From: JBBRQP01 sp038226175
GTDB taxonomy: Bacteria; Cyanobacteriota; Cyanobacteriia; Gloeobacterales; Anthocerotibacteraceae
Direction: 5' to 3'
Assembly: GCA_038226175.1 (NCBI GenBank)
Contig: JBBRQP010000005.1
Span: forward strand, 5,388 to 69,387
DNA: 64,000 bases
How positions within the stretch are numbered: position 1 is the stretch's first letter; each line of letters opens with the position of its first letter. Shown in pieces: positions 16,440-26,206 of the stretch. Below the pieces are notes generated by a model that was not told the DNA's origin, did no database searches, and worked only from the letters and a program-made list of their open reading frames with translations. The translations under genes were made by a program, and so were the position numbers.

Positions 16440-18251
16440 TCATCGTGCCGATTTGGTGGTAGTCTGTCCAGTCAAGACTTGGCGTAGTAAACGAGCCGTT
16501 TGTTGCTCGACCCAGCGCAGAGCCAATTGCTGACCTAGTTGTCGTCCTTCCCTATGGGTCAAGACGCGACTGATGAGCGGTAAGGCACGTTGGAGTGTGG
16601 TAACTGCAGAAGTTTTTGGGCCGTTATCTAGTAAGCTCACAAGCCGTTCATAGCCTGTCTCACCCTTGTCATCAGGCGTAAATAACTCAGCTACCATCCG
16701 TTCGCGAATCGTTTGTCCGCCCTCTGAAGCCAAGAAATCTAAAACTTGATCGAGCGTGCGTTCCCAGTTATACTCGCGGGCACTCTGGGAATTTTTGAGT
16801 AGATTCTCTAAACGATTCCAGCGAAAACGATTATCTTTAAATAACAATTCTTGCAAAGATTCGCGTAAGCGTGGCGAGTCGTCAGTTAAAAAACGATTAG
16901 CAACATAGGGATAGGCTAATTCTAAAACTTTGAAATCTGGATTAACACTAATTGCAATGCCTTCGAGGGTGACCAAGGAACGAATAATCAGAGCATAATA
17001 AGCAGGTACACGAAAGGGCAAATCGTACATGACTGCTGACAATTTGTCTGTGATACTCTTAAAATTGAGGTCAGAAACACTCGAACCTAAAGCACTATCG
17101 AAGACCATTTCCAAAGCAGGCGTTATGATACTCAAATCCGTATCCGGTTCCAAAAAACCTAGATTTACATAATCTGTTGATAAGGCCGGAAAATCTCGAT
17201 TGACTAAGTGAACAACAGCTTCAAGTAAACCATAGCGCTGTTCAGGCGTGACTTCACTCATCATGCCAAAGTCTAGATAAGCTAGCCTGCCATCGCGCAT
17301 TGCCATCAGGTTACCCGGATGGGGGTCAGCATGAAAAAAACCATATTCCATCAGTTGGCGTAAGGATGCTTGTACACCTACTTCAACGATTTTGTTAGCA
17401 TCCAAACCTGCTGCTTTGACATCTTCGACATTAGTGAGTTTAACGCCATCGATCCACTCCATAGTTAGAACATGACGGCGGGTATAGTTCCAATAAATTT
17501 TGGGCACATAAATTTCAGGAATAGCACTCAAAAGTTGCGCGAAATATTCAGCATTTTTACCCTCATGGACATAATCAATTTCTTCAAATAGCTTGGTGCC
17601 AAACTCGTCTAATATGGCTACTACATCACTTTTAAAAATTTGTGGAAAACTTTGTTTGGCCCAAGCCAACAGACGCCGCAGTAGCAATAGATCAAGAGAA
17701 ATAATCGCTAATAGATTGGGTCGTTGAACCTTGATCGCGACTGCTTCTCCAGTTTTTAACTCGCCTTTGTAGACTTGACCCAAAGAAGCTGAAGCAATCG
17801 GGCGCGGACTAATCGAACGATAAATTTCATCAGGGGGAGCGCCCAGTTCTTCGGTAATAAATGCATAAGCCTGATCATTGGGAAACGGAGCAACCCGGTC
17901 TTGAAGTTCGGTCAGACATTCCAAAAAGATTGGTGGAACTAAATCAGGGCGCGTTGAGAGAGCTTGACCGATTTTGATGTAAAAAGGGCCAAGATCAGTG
18001 AGTAAACGTAAGAGTTGGAGCGCCCGTTTACGTTCATTTTTTTGTCCTTGACCCGAAAGACGGTCAAACCACAAACTCCAAGCAAAACTCAAGATTGGCA
18101 AAATGATTTGTAAGGTGCGTCGGGTAGGCTCTAGCCAATTCCCATAATAAAATTCTTCAATAGCCTCAGGTTTATAAGCCCGTAGACGTTCCATTTCAGG
18201 GGCTTCTTTTGGCTCAGAGAGCATCATTGAGGTAGCCGGCATCATGTTCAT
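16440..18251 (-). CDS. ABC1/UbiB-family atypical protein kinase
   Basis: 603 residues. Family motifs are present: K-I-G-Q in PFYIKIGQALSTRPD, the alanine-rich loop ASASLGQVYKGEL in place of a normal P-loop, VAIKVQRP, ADPHPGN (catalytic loop) and YLDFGMMSE. A hydrophobic segment lies near the N-terminus. UbiB/ABC1K proteins act in isoprenoid quinone and tocopherol metabolism at membranes, and cyanobacteria keep several paralogues. The exact start among the closely spaced N-terminal methionines is uncertain. Confidence 0.9.
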   Translation of the reverse strand: MNMMPATSMMLSEPKEAPEMERLRAYKPEAIEEFYYGNWLEPTRRTLQIILPILSFAWSLWFDRLSGQGQKNERKRALQLLRLLTDLGPFYIKIGQALSTRPDLVPPIFLECLTELQDRVAPFPNDQAYAFITEELGAPPDEIYRSISPRPIASASLGQVYKGELKTGEAVAIKVQRPNLLAIISLDLLLLRRLLAWAKQSFPQIFKSDVVAILDEFGTKLFEEIDYVHEGKNAEYFAQLLSAIPEIYVPKIYWNYTRRHVLTMEWIDGVKLTNVEDVKAAGLDANKIVEVGVQASLRQLMEYGFFHADPHPGNLMAMRDGRLAYLDFGMMSEVTPEQRYGLLEAVVHLVNRDFPALSTDYVNLGFLEPDTDLSIITPALEMVFDSALGSSVSDLNFKSITDKLSAVMYDLPFRVPAYYALIIRSLVTLEGIAISVNPDFKVLELAYPYVANRFLTDDSPRLRESLQELLFKDNRFRWNRLENLLKNSQSAREYNWERTLDQVLDFLASEGGQTIRERMVAELFTPDDKGETGYERLVSLLDNGPKTSAVTTLQRALPLISRVLTHREGRQLGQQLALRWVEQQTARLLRQVLTGQTTTKSAR

Positions 18252-18422
18252 AAGAAGATTGTAACAGTTTATTGCGGAGCAACCTGTTCCGTGAGATACA
18301 TACTATTCTGACGAATTTACTTTATGGTATTGACCCAAATAAGTGCTCCTGCTGCACTTTGCTTGATCGCCTTACCCTCAGCGCGTTACACTATGGTCAT
18401 CTTGCCGCGCGGTAGCTAGTTC

Positions 18423-18515
18423 ATGAATACCATTTCCATTCTTGCCGTTGTTTTACTGGTTTTGATTCCTGTGGGATTTTTGCTGGTAGTTTGGCTACAG
18501 AGCCCTGAGCGTTAA
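18423..18515 (+). CDS. psbM: Photosystem II small subunit, PsbM-like
   Basis: A 30-codon gene. It encodes one transmembrane helix: MNTISILAVVLLVLIP followed by VGFLLVVWLQSPER. The central L-V-L-I-P-x-x-F-L-L-x-x-x-L-Q pattern aligns with PsbM (LFVLVP, FLIILYI), including the mid-helix proline and the short polar tail. PsbM lies at the photosystem II dimer interface. It sits 22 bp before lysA on the same strand. The sequence is shorter than usual (about 33-36 residues), so another single-helix thylakoid peptide is possible. Confidence 0.7.
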   Translation: MNTISILAVVLLVLIPVGFLLVVWLQSPER

Positions 18516-18537
18516 CTTAATTATCTGAGTCTAGACC

Positions 18538-19872
18538 ATGCTTTCTCCCAATCAACATTTGCGCCCTTTGACTGCACAGACCAACCAGCTCGGGCATTTA
18601 CAACTCGGTGGCTGTGATACGGTGATGCTTGCCAGCCAATGGGGTACGCCTCTTTATATTTTGGATGAGCTGACCCTGCGTACAGCCTGTCAGGAGTACG
18701 TCCAGACGCTCAAAAAAGTTTATCCCGGCGAATCTTTGGCGATTTATGCCTCAAAAGCTTGGAATATGTTAGCCCTGTGTGCCTTAGTACACCAAGAAGG
18801 TCTTGGGGTTGATGTGGTATCAGCCGGAGAATTAGTCGGAGCGATTCGAGCCAATGTACCCGTCAAGTTAATTTATTTTCATGGTAATAATAAATCTCTT
18901 CTAGAGCTGAAGTTAGCTCTGAGCCATGGCGTGACCATAGTGGCAGATAATTGGTTGGAGCTAGAGCAATTAGTCGATTTAAGCCAACAGCTAAGTTGCA
19001 CACCACGCTTATTGATTCGGATTACGCCGGGTATCGAATGCCACACCCACGAATATATTCAAACCGGGCATATTGACAGCAAGTTTGGGTTTGACCCGAC
19101 GGTGATGCATGATGTATTCGGTTATCTTGCCAAACACCCCGAACTTGATGTGGCGGGCATTCATGCGCATATTGGTTCACAGATTTTTGAGCTACAACCC
19201 CATCAAGATTTGGGTGAGGTACTCGTCGATCTCTATGCCGAGGGGCTTACTTACGGATTACCGTTGACTGAGTTAGATGTCGGGGGTGGTTTGGGTATTT
19301 GTTATACCAATGCCGATGACCCGCCTTCGATTACGCGATGGGTTGAGACGGTGGCAACGAGCGTGGCACATGCCTGTGAAAAAGCTCATATTCCGTACCC
19401 AAAACTCATTTGTGAACCAGGCCGTTCGCTAGTGGGTTCGGCTGGGGTAACCCTCTATACGGTAGGCTCCCAAAAAACTGTTCCTGGAATTCGGCAATAC
19501 GTCGCTGTTGATGGCGGCATGTCAGATAATCCGCGCCCAATTACCTATGGTGCCAAATACACAGCACTCGTCGCGAATAAAGCCGGACTCGAACCTACAG
19601 CCCAAGTCACGGTTGCGGGTAAACATTGTGAGTCAGGCGATATTCTACTCAAGGACATTGCGCTAGCTCCTTTAGAAAACGGTGATATTTTAGCGGTTTT
19701 TGCCACTGGTGCTTACAACTACGCCATGGCTTCTAACTACAACCGCTTACCGCGTCCGGCAGCCATACTGGTTTATGAAGGTGAAGCAACGTTGGTTTTG
19801 GAACGGGAAACTACTGAAGATCTGCTCAAACATGACCATCTGCCCTTACGATTATTGCATCCTCACGAATAA
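18538..19872 (+). CDS. lysA: Diaminopimelate decarboxylase
   Basis: PLP enzyme for the last step of lysine synthesis. 444 residues. Lys73 in AIYASKAWN is the PLP lysine. Further sites are GVDVVSAGE, HGNNKS, HAHIGSQI, LDVGGGLGI, CEPGRSLVG (PLP-phosphate and substrate sites) and the late CESGDIL and GAYNYAMASNYN motifs. Full length, no damage. The 3' end overlaps the convergent hypothetical gene by 10 bp. Confidence 0.96.
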   Translation: MLSPNQHLRPLTAQTNQLGHLQLGGCDTVMLASQWGTPLYILDELTLRTACQEYVQTLKKVYPGESLAIYASKAWNMLALCALVHQEGLGVDVVSAGELVGAIRANVPVKLIYFHGNNKSLLELKLALSHGVTIVADNWLELEQLVDLSQQLSCTPRLLIRITPGIECHTHEYIQTGHIDSKFGFDPTVMHDVFGYLAKHPELDVAGIHAHIGSQIFELQPHQDLGEVLVDLYAEGLTYGLPLTELDVGGGLGICYTNADDPPSITRWVETVATSVAHACEKAHIPYPKLICEPGRSLVGSAGVTLYTVGSQKTVPGIRQYVAVDGGMSDNPRPITYGAKYTALVANKAGLEPTAQVTVAGKHCESGDILLKDIALAPLENGDILAVFATGAYNYAMASNYNRLPRPAAILVYEGEATLVLERETTEDLLKHDHLPLRLLHPHE

Positions 19873-20372
19873 GAAGTCAAACGGCTAATCAGGGCATTTA
19901 GCTCTACGCCATAGAGCTGATAATTATCTACTTTTTGTTTATAAATTGCCAGATCTCCCTCATAGGCGGCGGGCTTGTAGCTCTCTTTTTTGAGGGATTT
20001 GGCTTCGATATGTCCGCATAGGCGTTCCATTACTTGCACCGCTTGCCGCAAAAAATCTAAATATTTACTCAACAGGCCATAAAACTCAACCAGAATTACG
20101 CGATTAGGGATGGTTTCCTCAAAGCTCTGCGCTTGTGCCAGACCATCCTTTGCAGCAGCAGTCAGCTCAGTCAACTTTTCTAAAAGTACAGGAATGGCTG
20201 GTTTGAGGTCATCTACTTTATTCCAACCAAAACGATTTTTCCAAGAAAACAACCGTTCATGTAAATCTAAATATTCACCCAAGGCTGTCTGGGCATCCTG
20301 AGTCAGGGTTATGGCAGATTGTTTGAGGGCTTGTGGGTCATTCATAGTGTTTATTTTAATGGCAATGGTCAA
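19863..20372 (-). CDS. Helical hypothetical protein
   Basis: 169 residues, or 160 if ATG 20345 (MNDPQALKQ) is the start. The chain is predicted almost entirely helical with heptad-like leucines, soluble, and has no signal peptide or cysteine cluster beyond CGHIE. No family recognised. It precedes the TPR gene end on the same strand (20381), so the two may be cotranscribed with the TPR gene upstream. Confidence 0.55.
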   Translation of the reverse strand: MTIAIKINTMNDPQALKQSAITLTQDAQTALGEYLDLHERLFSWKNRFGWNKVDDLKPAIPVLLEKLTELTAAAKDGLAQAQSFEETIPNRVILVEFYGLLSKYLDFLRQAVQVMERLCGHIEAKSLKKESYKPAAYEGDLAIYKQKVDNYQLYGVELNALISRLTSYS

Positions 20373-20380
20373 ATAGCTGC

Positions 20381-21958
20381 TTACTGAAGTTTCTTAATCT
20401 TTTCTGTAACCTTTTTATAATCGGCAACCTTGCCCTGAGCTTGATAGGATTTTGCAGCTTGATTATAATCAGCTAATGCGCCCTCTTTATCACCTAAAGC
20501 AGCTTTGGCATCTCCGCGATTATTATAGGGTTCATCAGTATCGGGTTTTAGTCGAATTGCTTCATTATAGTCAGTAATTGCACCTTGTTTATCGCCTAAA
20601 ATTACTTTTATATTCCCACGTGTGTAATAGGCTTCTGGATCGGCAGGATCAAGGCGAATTGCTTTATCACAGTCGGCTAATGCCCCTTGCTTATCATTAA
20701 ACTTAATTCTTACATTACAACGACCATAGTAGGCTGGTGCATCAGTAGGATCAAGATCAATTGTTTTGTTATAATCATCTATTGCTCCTTTGTTATCACC
20801 TAGGTCAGCTCTTACATAACCACGACCTCTATAAGAAAGCTTTGCCCTAGGTTTGAGGCTTATTGCTTTATCAAAATCAGCAATAGCTCCCTTCTTATCA
20901 CCTAAATCATACTTAGCATTTCCTCTGTTATTATAGGCATACATATAATCAGGCTTAAGACGGATCGCCTCAGTGTAATCTTTTACGGCTCCTTTCTTAT
21001 CACCGAGATTATATTTTGTAAGTCCGCGATCATAGTAGCTATCGGCGTCATTTGGGTCAAGCATTATCGTCTCATTGAAGTCAGCCAAGGCACCTTTTTC
21101 GTCCCCTAATGCAGATCTTGCTTCACCGCGATTGTGATAGGAGTCAGGATATTTAGGATCAAGGCTCATAGCTTTTTGGTAGTCAGCAATTGCTCCTTTT
21201 TTATCCTCATATTGTGATTTTACATAACCTCGAATATTATTTAATACATCATCAGGATTAAGAGAAATTGATTTATCCAAGTCACTAATTGCACCTTTAC
21301 CATCACCAAGCCAAGCCTTCACGTTACCGCGCTTAAAATAAGCATCATCATCATCAGGATTAAGCCGTATTGCTTGACTAAAATCTTCAATTGCCCCTTT
21401 GTCATTCTTTAGATTGAGCTTTGCTATACCACGGTTAAAATAGGCAAATTCAAACTCGGGATTGAGGCGAATTGCTTTGTTGTAGTCGATAACAGCTCCC
21501 TCACTATCGCCCATTCTATCTTTCAAATTTCCGCGACTATTATAAAAGTCAGCATCATAGGATTTGAGTTGGATCGCCCTATTGTAATCGATTATTGCGC
21601 CCTCTTCATCCTCTAATCTAGACTTTATACGACCTCGATTAAAATAGAAATCAGCATCATTAGGATTGAGACTAATCGCTTGATTATAATCAGCTATTGC
21701 CCCTTTTCTATCGCCCAGCTCAGACCTTGCAATTCCTCGGTTATAGTAAGCAAGCGCATCATGAGGATGCAGCCGAATTTCTTTATCATAATCAGCTAAT
21801 AATTCCTCTTTTTTAACTAAACTGAACATCTTATTCCCTTTATTAAAAGAGGCATTATAAAAGTAAATCGAGAGTGCCATAACTAATAAAACTACACTCC
21901 CAACCGTACTCCAATTTTTTTGTATGTAGGCTTGATTTTGCAGTTGATGGGGGTGCAT
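20381..21958 (-). CDS. Membrane-anchored TPR-repeat protein
   Basis: 525 residues. An N-terminal helix (VGSVVLLVMALSIYFYN) anchors the protein, followed by about thirteen 34-residue TPR units of the type A-x-x-Y-x-N-R-G-x-(A/V)-K-x-x-L-G-D-x-x-G-A-I-x-D-(Y/F)-(N/D)-x-A-I-x-L-x-P. The regular GDKxGAI spacing suggests recent internal duplication. TPR arrays mediate protein-protein contacts; the partner is unknown. It is more AT-rich than its neighbours. Confidence 0.85.
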   Translation of the reverse strand: MHPHQLQNQAYIQKNWSTVGSVVLLVMALSIYFYNASFNKGNKMFSLVKKEELLADYDKEIRLHPHDALAYYNRGIARSELGDRKGAIADYNQAISLNPNDADFYFNRGRIKSRLEDEEGAIIDYNRAIQLKSYDADFYNSRGNLKDRMGDSEGAVIDYNKAIRLNPEFEFAYFNRGIAKLNLKNDKGAIEDFSQAIRLNPDDDDAYFKRGNVKAWLGDGKGAISDLDKSISLNPDDVLNNIRGYVKSQYEDKKGAIADYQKAMSLDPKYPDSYHNRGEARSALGDEKGALADFNETIMLDPNDADSYYDRGLTKYNLGDKKGAVKDYTEAIRLKPDYMYAYNNRGNAKYDLGDKKGAIADFDKAISLKPRAKLSYRGRGYVRADLGDNKGAIDDYNKTIDLDPTDAPAYYGRCNVRIKFNDKQGALADCDKAIRLDPADPEAYYTRGNIKVILGDKQGAITDYNEAIRLKPDTDEPYNNRGDAKAALGDKEGALADYNQAAKSYQAQGKVADYKKVTEKIKKLQ

Positions 21959-22084
21959 GAGGAGCTTTCCTGAGCATAGAGAATTATTTTTAGGGGGCGG
22001 CTGCCATTATTATGCAGGTTGTAGGTTAAATTTCACCCACTAGAGCTAAAAGATCCAAAGAATAAATTCTGTGCAATGATCCAT

Positions 22085-23185
22085 TCAAAATTTCGCCTCA
22101 GTCGTACTCAGTACCGTCTCAATAATTCCAGCTGGGTTGACCCGGCGGACTCGGTTATTATTAGCATCTGCCACATAAAGATTACCTTGTTGGTCACAAA
22201 CTACTGCATAGGGCGAAGCTAGCTCAGCTGCCGTGGCTAGTCCACCATCCCCACCAAATCCAAATTCTCCACTCCCGGCAAAAGTAGTAATCACACCTTG
22301 CGCATCTACTTTACGAATACGGTCATTACCCGAGTCAGCAATATATAGACTCTGCTCACCACCCTGACAGCGCACCGCTACCCCCGCCGGACTATTGAGC
22401 TGGGCGTGGGTAGCCAAACCGCCGTCGCCACCGTAGCCCGTGACACCTATCCCTGCTAGGGTCACTAGATGTCGGCCATCCCAGCGGCGGATCTGGTCAT
22501 GACCGAGATCCACAATCAGTAAGTTACCTTCACAGTCGAGTGCCACACTCCAAGGATTTTTGAGGGACTGATCTAGCGTGAGACTGCTAATTATGCCATT
22601 TTCTACTTTACGTATCCGATTATTTTCTTGATCAGCAATATACATGACACCTCGCCCATCAACGACTACGCCAGTCGGATCATTGAGCTGTGCCTGTATC
22701 GCTAAGCCCCCATCACCACTAAACCCGAGTTTTCCATTTCCGGCAACTGTGCTGATTTGCCCTTGGGGGGTAATCTTGCGAATACGTTGGTTATAGTGGT
22801 CAGCCACATACATATTGCCTAGGTCATCTGCGGTTATACCCAATGGAAACATGCCTGCTCGGGTTGCCAAACCGCCATCACCACTACTCTGAGACTGACC
22901 ATTTCCCGCAAAAAGGCTGACTAGGGCTGGAAACTTGGCCTTAGCTGCTGTCACACTAAGAATGCGATTATTGTTATGATCTACCACCCACAGCTGATTA
23001 CCCCTATGCACCAAAGCCACAGGATAGGCAAAATTATCAAGGGTACCCAGCGGTTTACTCACTGGGCCTCTTTGGGCTAGCGCATGAATTAATGGTGCCG
23101 CTTGCCGTTGATTAGGGCCCAAGAGCCCACCGATATAGAGCAAGGTACCTAGGCCTAAAAGTCCCCATAACGCGGTTTGACGCAC
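22085..23185 (-). CDS. NHL-repeat beta-propeller protein, exported or membrane-anchored
   Basis: 366 residues with a GTG start and an N-terminal hydrophobic segment (TALWGLLGLGTLLYIGGLLG). The body is a set of NHL repeats recognisable by N-x-x-V-A-D-x-x-N-x-R-I-R-K units (NMYVADHYNQRIRKI, VMYIADQENNRIRKV, SLYIADSGNDRIRKV, NLYVADANNNRVRRV), alternating with GDGGLAT-x-A loops. About six blades are visible. Such propellers bind ligands or proteins; no enzyme motif is present. Confidence 0.85.
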   Translation of the reverse strand: MRQTALWGLLGLGTLLYIGGLLGPNQRQAAPLIHALAQRGPVSKPLGTLDNFAYPVALVHRGNQLWVVDHNNNRILSVTAAKAKFPALVSLFAGNGQSQSSGDGGLATRAGMFPLGITADDLGNMYVADHYNQRIRKITPQGQISTVAGNGKLGFSGDGGLAIQAQLNDPTGVVVDGRGVMYIADQENNRIRKVENGIISSLTLDQSLKNPWSVALDCEGNLLIVDLGHDQIRRWDGRHLVTLAGIGVTGYGGDGGLATHAQLNSPAGVAVRCQGGEQSLYIADSGNDRIRKVDAQGVITTFAGSGEFGFGGDGGLATAAELASPYAVVCDQQGNLYVADANNNRVRRVNPAGIIETVLSTTEAKF

Positions 23186-23264
23186 TTCTGACTCGGTAAT
23201 GATATTTTATGATCTTGCCACAACTAGAAAATCTCTGATACCGTTTCCGCTTGAATAGCCAGCT

Positions 23265-23315
23265 CCCATGCTAGTGGCCTTCTGGTTAGCTTCCCAGCAT
23301 GGGGGCGGGGGGGCT
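23265..23315. repeat. GC-rich palindromic repeat overlapping the narB 3' end
   Basis: CCCATGCT (23265-23272) pairs with AGCATGGG (23296-23303). Positions 23289-23315 match the 27-bp terminal repeat of the 40.0- and 43.7-kb elements at 21 of 27 positions by eye, ending in the same CGGGGGGGCT. The last codons of narB (PPAPMLGS) are read from this repeat, so it seems to have become part of the gene. Confidence 0.55.
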
Positions 23316-25400
23316 TTTTAATGTAACTTGGACTGCACAGGCTTTGAGTTCGGGTTGGAAGGAATCTGGATCTACGGCATTGTGGGTCAGGGCATTAGCC
23401 TCAGCTTGATCCGCCCACAGACTACCCCAATGCATTGGTACAAACAGGGTTCCTGGTGTGATGGCGCGAGTTATTTTGAGCGGAAAGTGGGCAAAACCTC
23501 GCCGGGAGCGGACTTCTATGTGATCACCTTCTTGCAAGGCGAGCGCGCGTGCATCACGCGGATGCATCTCTAAAAAAGGATAGGGGTGCATCTGGCGAAT
23601 TTTTGCGATTCGTCCTGTGCGCGTCTGGGTATGCCAATGTCCATAGAGGCGGCCTGTGGTCAAAACAAAAGGATATTCAGGGTCGGGCGGCTCAGCTAAG
23701 CCCTGAGCATGAAGGTCACAAAACCGAGCCCGTCCATCAGATGTCGCAAATTGATGATCTAAATAAAGTCGGTCAGGTTTGACTTCAGTATCAGAATAAG
23801 GCCATTGCAGGGGTTGTTGACGCAACTTCTCGTAGGTGATCCCCGTCATATCACAGACCCGTCCCGCAGTTAGTTGCACAAATTCGGCGTGAACTTCGGC
23901 AGCAGTTGTAAATAAAAACTGAGGGGCAAATCCCAAACGGCGACCCACTTCAGCAAAAATCTGCCAATCATCATGGGCAGCGCCGAGAGCTGGCTGAAAA
24001 GCCGGACATAACGTAACCCGTCGCTCAGAGTTAGTCATGGTGCCTGTTTTTTCGCTCCATTGGGTTGCTGGCAACAGCAAATGCGCATAGGCACTGGTCT
24101 CTGTGGGGTAATAGCAGTCTTGATAAACTGTAAATGGGCTGCTGGCTAGAGCTTTTTTTGCCCGTTCCAAGTCAGGCAGAGAGACAGCGGGATTGGTTGC
24201 AGCAATCCAGAGCAACTGTACTACACCTTCTTCGAGACCAGAGACCATCTCACCAATAGTGCGTCCCCGCTCAGCAGACAGACGGCCTTTGGGTAAGTGC
24301 CAAAAGTGTTCGACTTCAGCGCGATGTTCAGGATTTGTGACCGAGCGATAACCAGGTAATAGATGGGCTAAGCCCCCTGCTTCGCGTCCGCCCATAGCAT
24401 TGGGTTGACCCGTTAAGGAGAAAGGACCAGCACCAGGCTTACCAATCTGAGCCGTGAGTAAATGGAGATTGATTAAACTACGTACTTTGACCGTACCTTC
24501 ACGCGATTGATTGACCCCCATTGACCACAGCGATAGCACCCGTTCAGCCTCAGCCCAGTAGCGTGCCGCTGTCTCCAATTCGGCTACACTAATGCCACAA
24601 CGCGCGGCAACTTTTTGGGGAGGATAGTGCTTAATTACGGTGAGAAATTCATCAAAACCCGTCGTATGGTGATCAATAAACTGGTCTACCTGATGACCGC
24701 CTTGCCATAACAAAAACGCCATGCCATGTAGCAAATCAATATCAGTGCCGGGGTTAATGGCTAAGTGTAAATCGGCAACTTCAGCGGTCGGGGTACGGCG
24801 CGGATCGACGACAATCAGTTTTACATGAGGCTGGGCTTTGTGATGACGACGTAGACGATTAAAAATAATGGGATGACATTCGGCTGTGTTAGTTCCTAAC
24901 AAAAAAGCACAGTCTGTTAATTCCAAATCATCATAGGTACAAGGCGGGCCATCTGAACCCAAACTCTGTAAATAACCCGATACTGCTGAGGACATACACA
25001 AGCGCGAATTGGCATCAAAATTATTGGTTCCTAGACAACCCTTGATAAGTTTTTGTGCCACATAATAATCTTCCGTAACAAATTGGCCTGACCCATACAT
25101 ACAGATAGCATCTACACCATAATTAGCCTGTACTAATTGGATGCGTTCAACTAGCTTGGTCATCGCCTCTTCCCAACTAATTTGGCTAAAAGGCTGACTC
25201 AAATGCTCACGCCATAAGGGATAAAGCAAGCGATCCTGATGCAATGATTCAAGGATTGTTGCACCTTTGACACAGATCATGCCCTGGCTTGAGGGATGTT
25301 CCCGGTCGCCACGCACTTTGAGTTTGTGATCGGTTGTTACAACTTCTAAACCGCAACCAACGCCACAGTAGGGACACAGGGTTTTGACTGATGCTGTCAC
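23286..25400 (-). CDS. narB: Assimilatory nitrate reductase NarB
   Basis: 704 residues with a GTG start that abuts the nrtD stop. Reduces nitrate to nitrite with ferredoxin electrons in the cytoplasm. The N-terminal [4Fe-4S] ligands are Cys9, Cys12, Cys16 and Cys43 (CPYCGVGC, MICVKG). The bis-MGD fold shows NSRLCMSS (the likely Mo-ligand cysteine), GTNTAECHP, QPNAMGGREAGG and the C-terminal TGRLYGHWHTQTRTGR. The length suits the cyanobacterial NarB rather than the longer NasA. It is the last gene of the nrt operon, and its final residues come from a repeat. Confidence 0.96.
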   Translation of the reverse strand: MTASVKTLCPYCGVGCGLEVVTTDHKLKVRGDREHPSSQGMICVKGATILESLHQDRLLYPLWREHLSQPFSQISWEEAMTKLVERIQLVQANYGVDAICMYGSGQFVTEDYYVAQKLIKGCLGTNNFDANSRLCMSSAVSGYLQSLGSDGPPCTYDDLELTDCAFLLGTNTAECHPIIFNRLRRHHKAQPHVKLIVVDPRRTPTAEVADLHLAINPGTDIDLLHGMAFLLWQGGHQVDQFIDHHTTGFDEFLTVIKHYPPQKVAARCGISVAELETAARYWAEAERVLSLWSMGVNQSREGTVKVRSLINLHLLTAQIGKPGAGPFSLTGQPNAMGGREAGGLAHLLPGYRSVTNPEHRAEVEHFWHLPKGRLSAERGRTIGEMVSGLEEGVVQLLWIAATNPAVSLPDLERAKKALASSPFTVYQDCYYPTETSAYAHLLLPATQWSEKTGTMTNSERRVTLCPAFQPALGAAHDDWQIFAEVGRRLGFAPQFLFTTAAEVHAEFVQLTAGRVCDMTGITYEKLRQQPLQWPYSDTEVKPDRLYLDHQFATSDGRARFCDLHAQGLAEPPDPEYPFVLTTGRLYGHWHTQTRTGRIAKIRQMHPYPFLEMHPRDARALALQEGDHIEVRSRRGFAHFPLKITRAITPGTLFVPMHWGSLWADQAEANALTHNAVDPDSFQPELKACAVQVTLKSPPAPMLGS

Positions 25401-26198
25401 TTAGTCCGCCAATACAGGGTCACCAAAACGATCATACAGGAATGTCAGAATCTGATTACGAATTGTATAATAAGCTGGGTCTTCCATGATCTCAGCGCGC
25501 TCACGCGGACGGGGAAAATGTACGTCAATCACTTCACCAATGGTGGCTTCTGGGCCATTAGTCAACATCACAATTCGGTCAGATAACAAGATGGCTTCAT
25601 CAATTTCGTGGGTTACCATCAACACGGTTGTGCGATTAGCTTCCCAGATCTTTAATACTTCATCTTGCATTTCTTCGCGGGTCAAGGCATCTAGCGCCCC
25701 AAAAGGTTCATCCAGCAATAAGACTTTGGGTTTGATCGCCAAAGCCCGGGCAATAGCAACCCGTTGTTTCATACCACCAGATAACTCTTTGGGTTTTTTG
25801 TGGGCATTAGGTGTCAGGCCGACCAAGTCAATATAGCGTTCGGTAATCTCTTGTTGTTGCTCAGCTGTCTGTTCAGCCAAAACCTGTTTAACGGCTAAAT
25901 GGACGTTTTCGTAGGCACTAAGCCAGGGCAGAAGCGAATAATTTTGGAAGACCATCATCCGGTCTGGACCCGGGCTAGTGACTTCACGGCCTTCGAGGAT
26001 CACACCCCCTGCGCTTGCCCGACTCAGGCCTGCCACCATATTGAGCAAGGTACTTTTGCCACAACCTGAGTGTCCTAGTAAGGCAATAAATTCTCCTTCT
26101 TTAACCCGCAAAGCCACATCTTTGACCGCCACAAAGGGCCCCTTGGGCGTAGGAAAGGTCTTGGTGATATAGCTCAATTCCAAAAAAGCCTGACTCAT
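25401..26198 (-). CDS. nrtD: Nitrate ABC transporter ATP-binding protein NrtD
   Basis: 265 residues: Walker A GHSGCGKST, Q-loop VFQNYSLLPW, signature LSGGMKQRVAIARAL, Walker B VLLLDEPFGALD, and H-loop VTHEIDEA. It has no extra C-terminal domain, unlike NrtC. TTAGGAGA precedes the ATG. NrtC and NrtD power uptake of nitrate and nitrite through NrtB. Confidence 0.95.
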   Translation of the reverse strand: MSQAFLELSYITKTFPTPKGPFVAVKDVALRVKEGEFIALLGHSGCGKSTLLNMVAGLSRASAGGVILEGREVTSPGPDRMMVFQNYSLLPWLSAYENVHLAVKQVLAEQTAEQQQEITERYIDLVGLTPNAHKKPKELSGGMKQRVAIARALAIKPKVLLLDEPFGALDALTREEMQDEVLKIWEANRTTVLMVTHEIDEAILLSDRIVMLTNGPEATIGEVIDVHFPRPRERAEIMEDPAYYTIRNQILTFLYDRFGDPVLAD

Positions 26199-26206
26199 AC
26201 TGTCTC

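Noticed and set aside
15721..18272. TGTAACAGTTTAT occurs before both the Crp/Fnr gene and the UbiB-like gene
   Set aside because: Shared 13-mers are expected many times by chance in 64 kb, and the two copies have opposite orientation to their genes.
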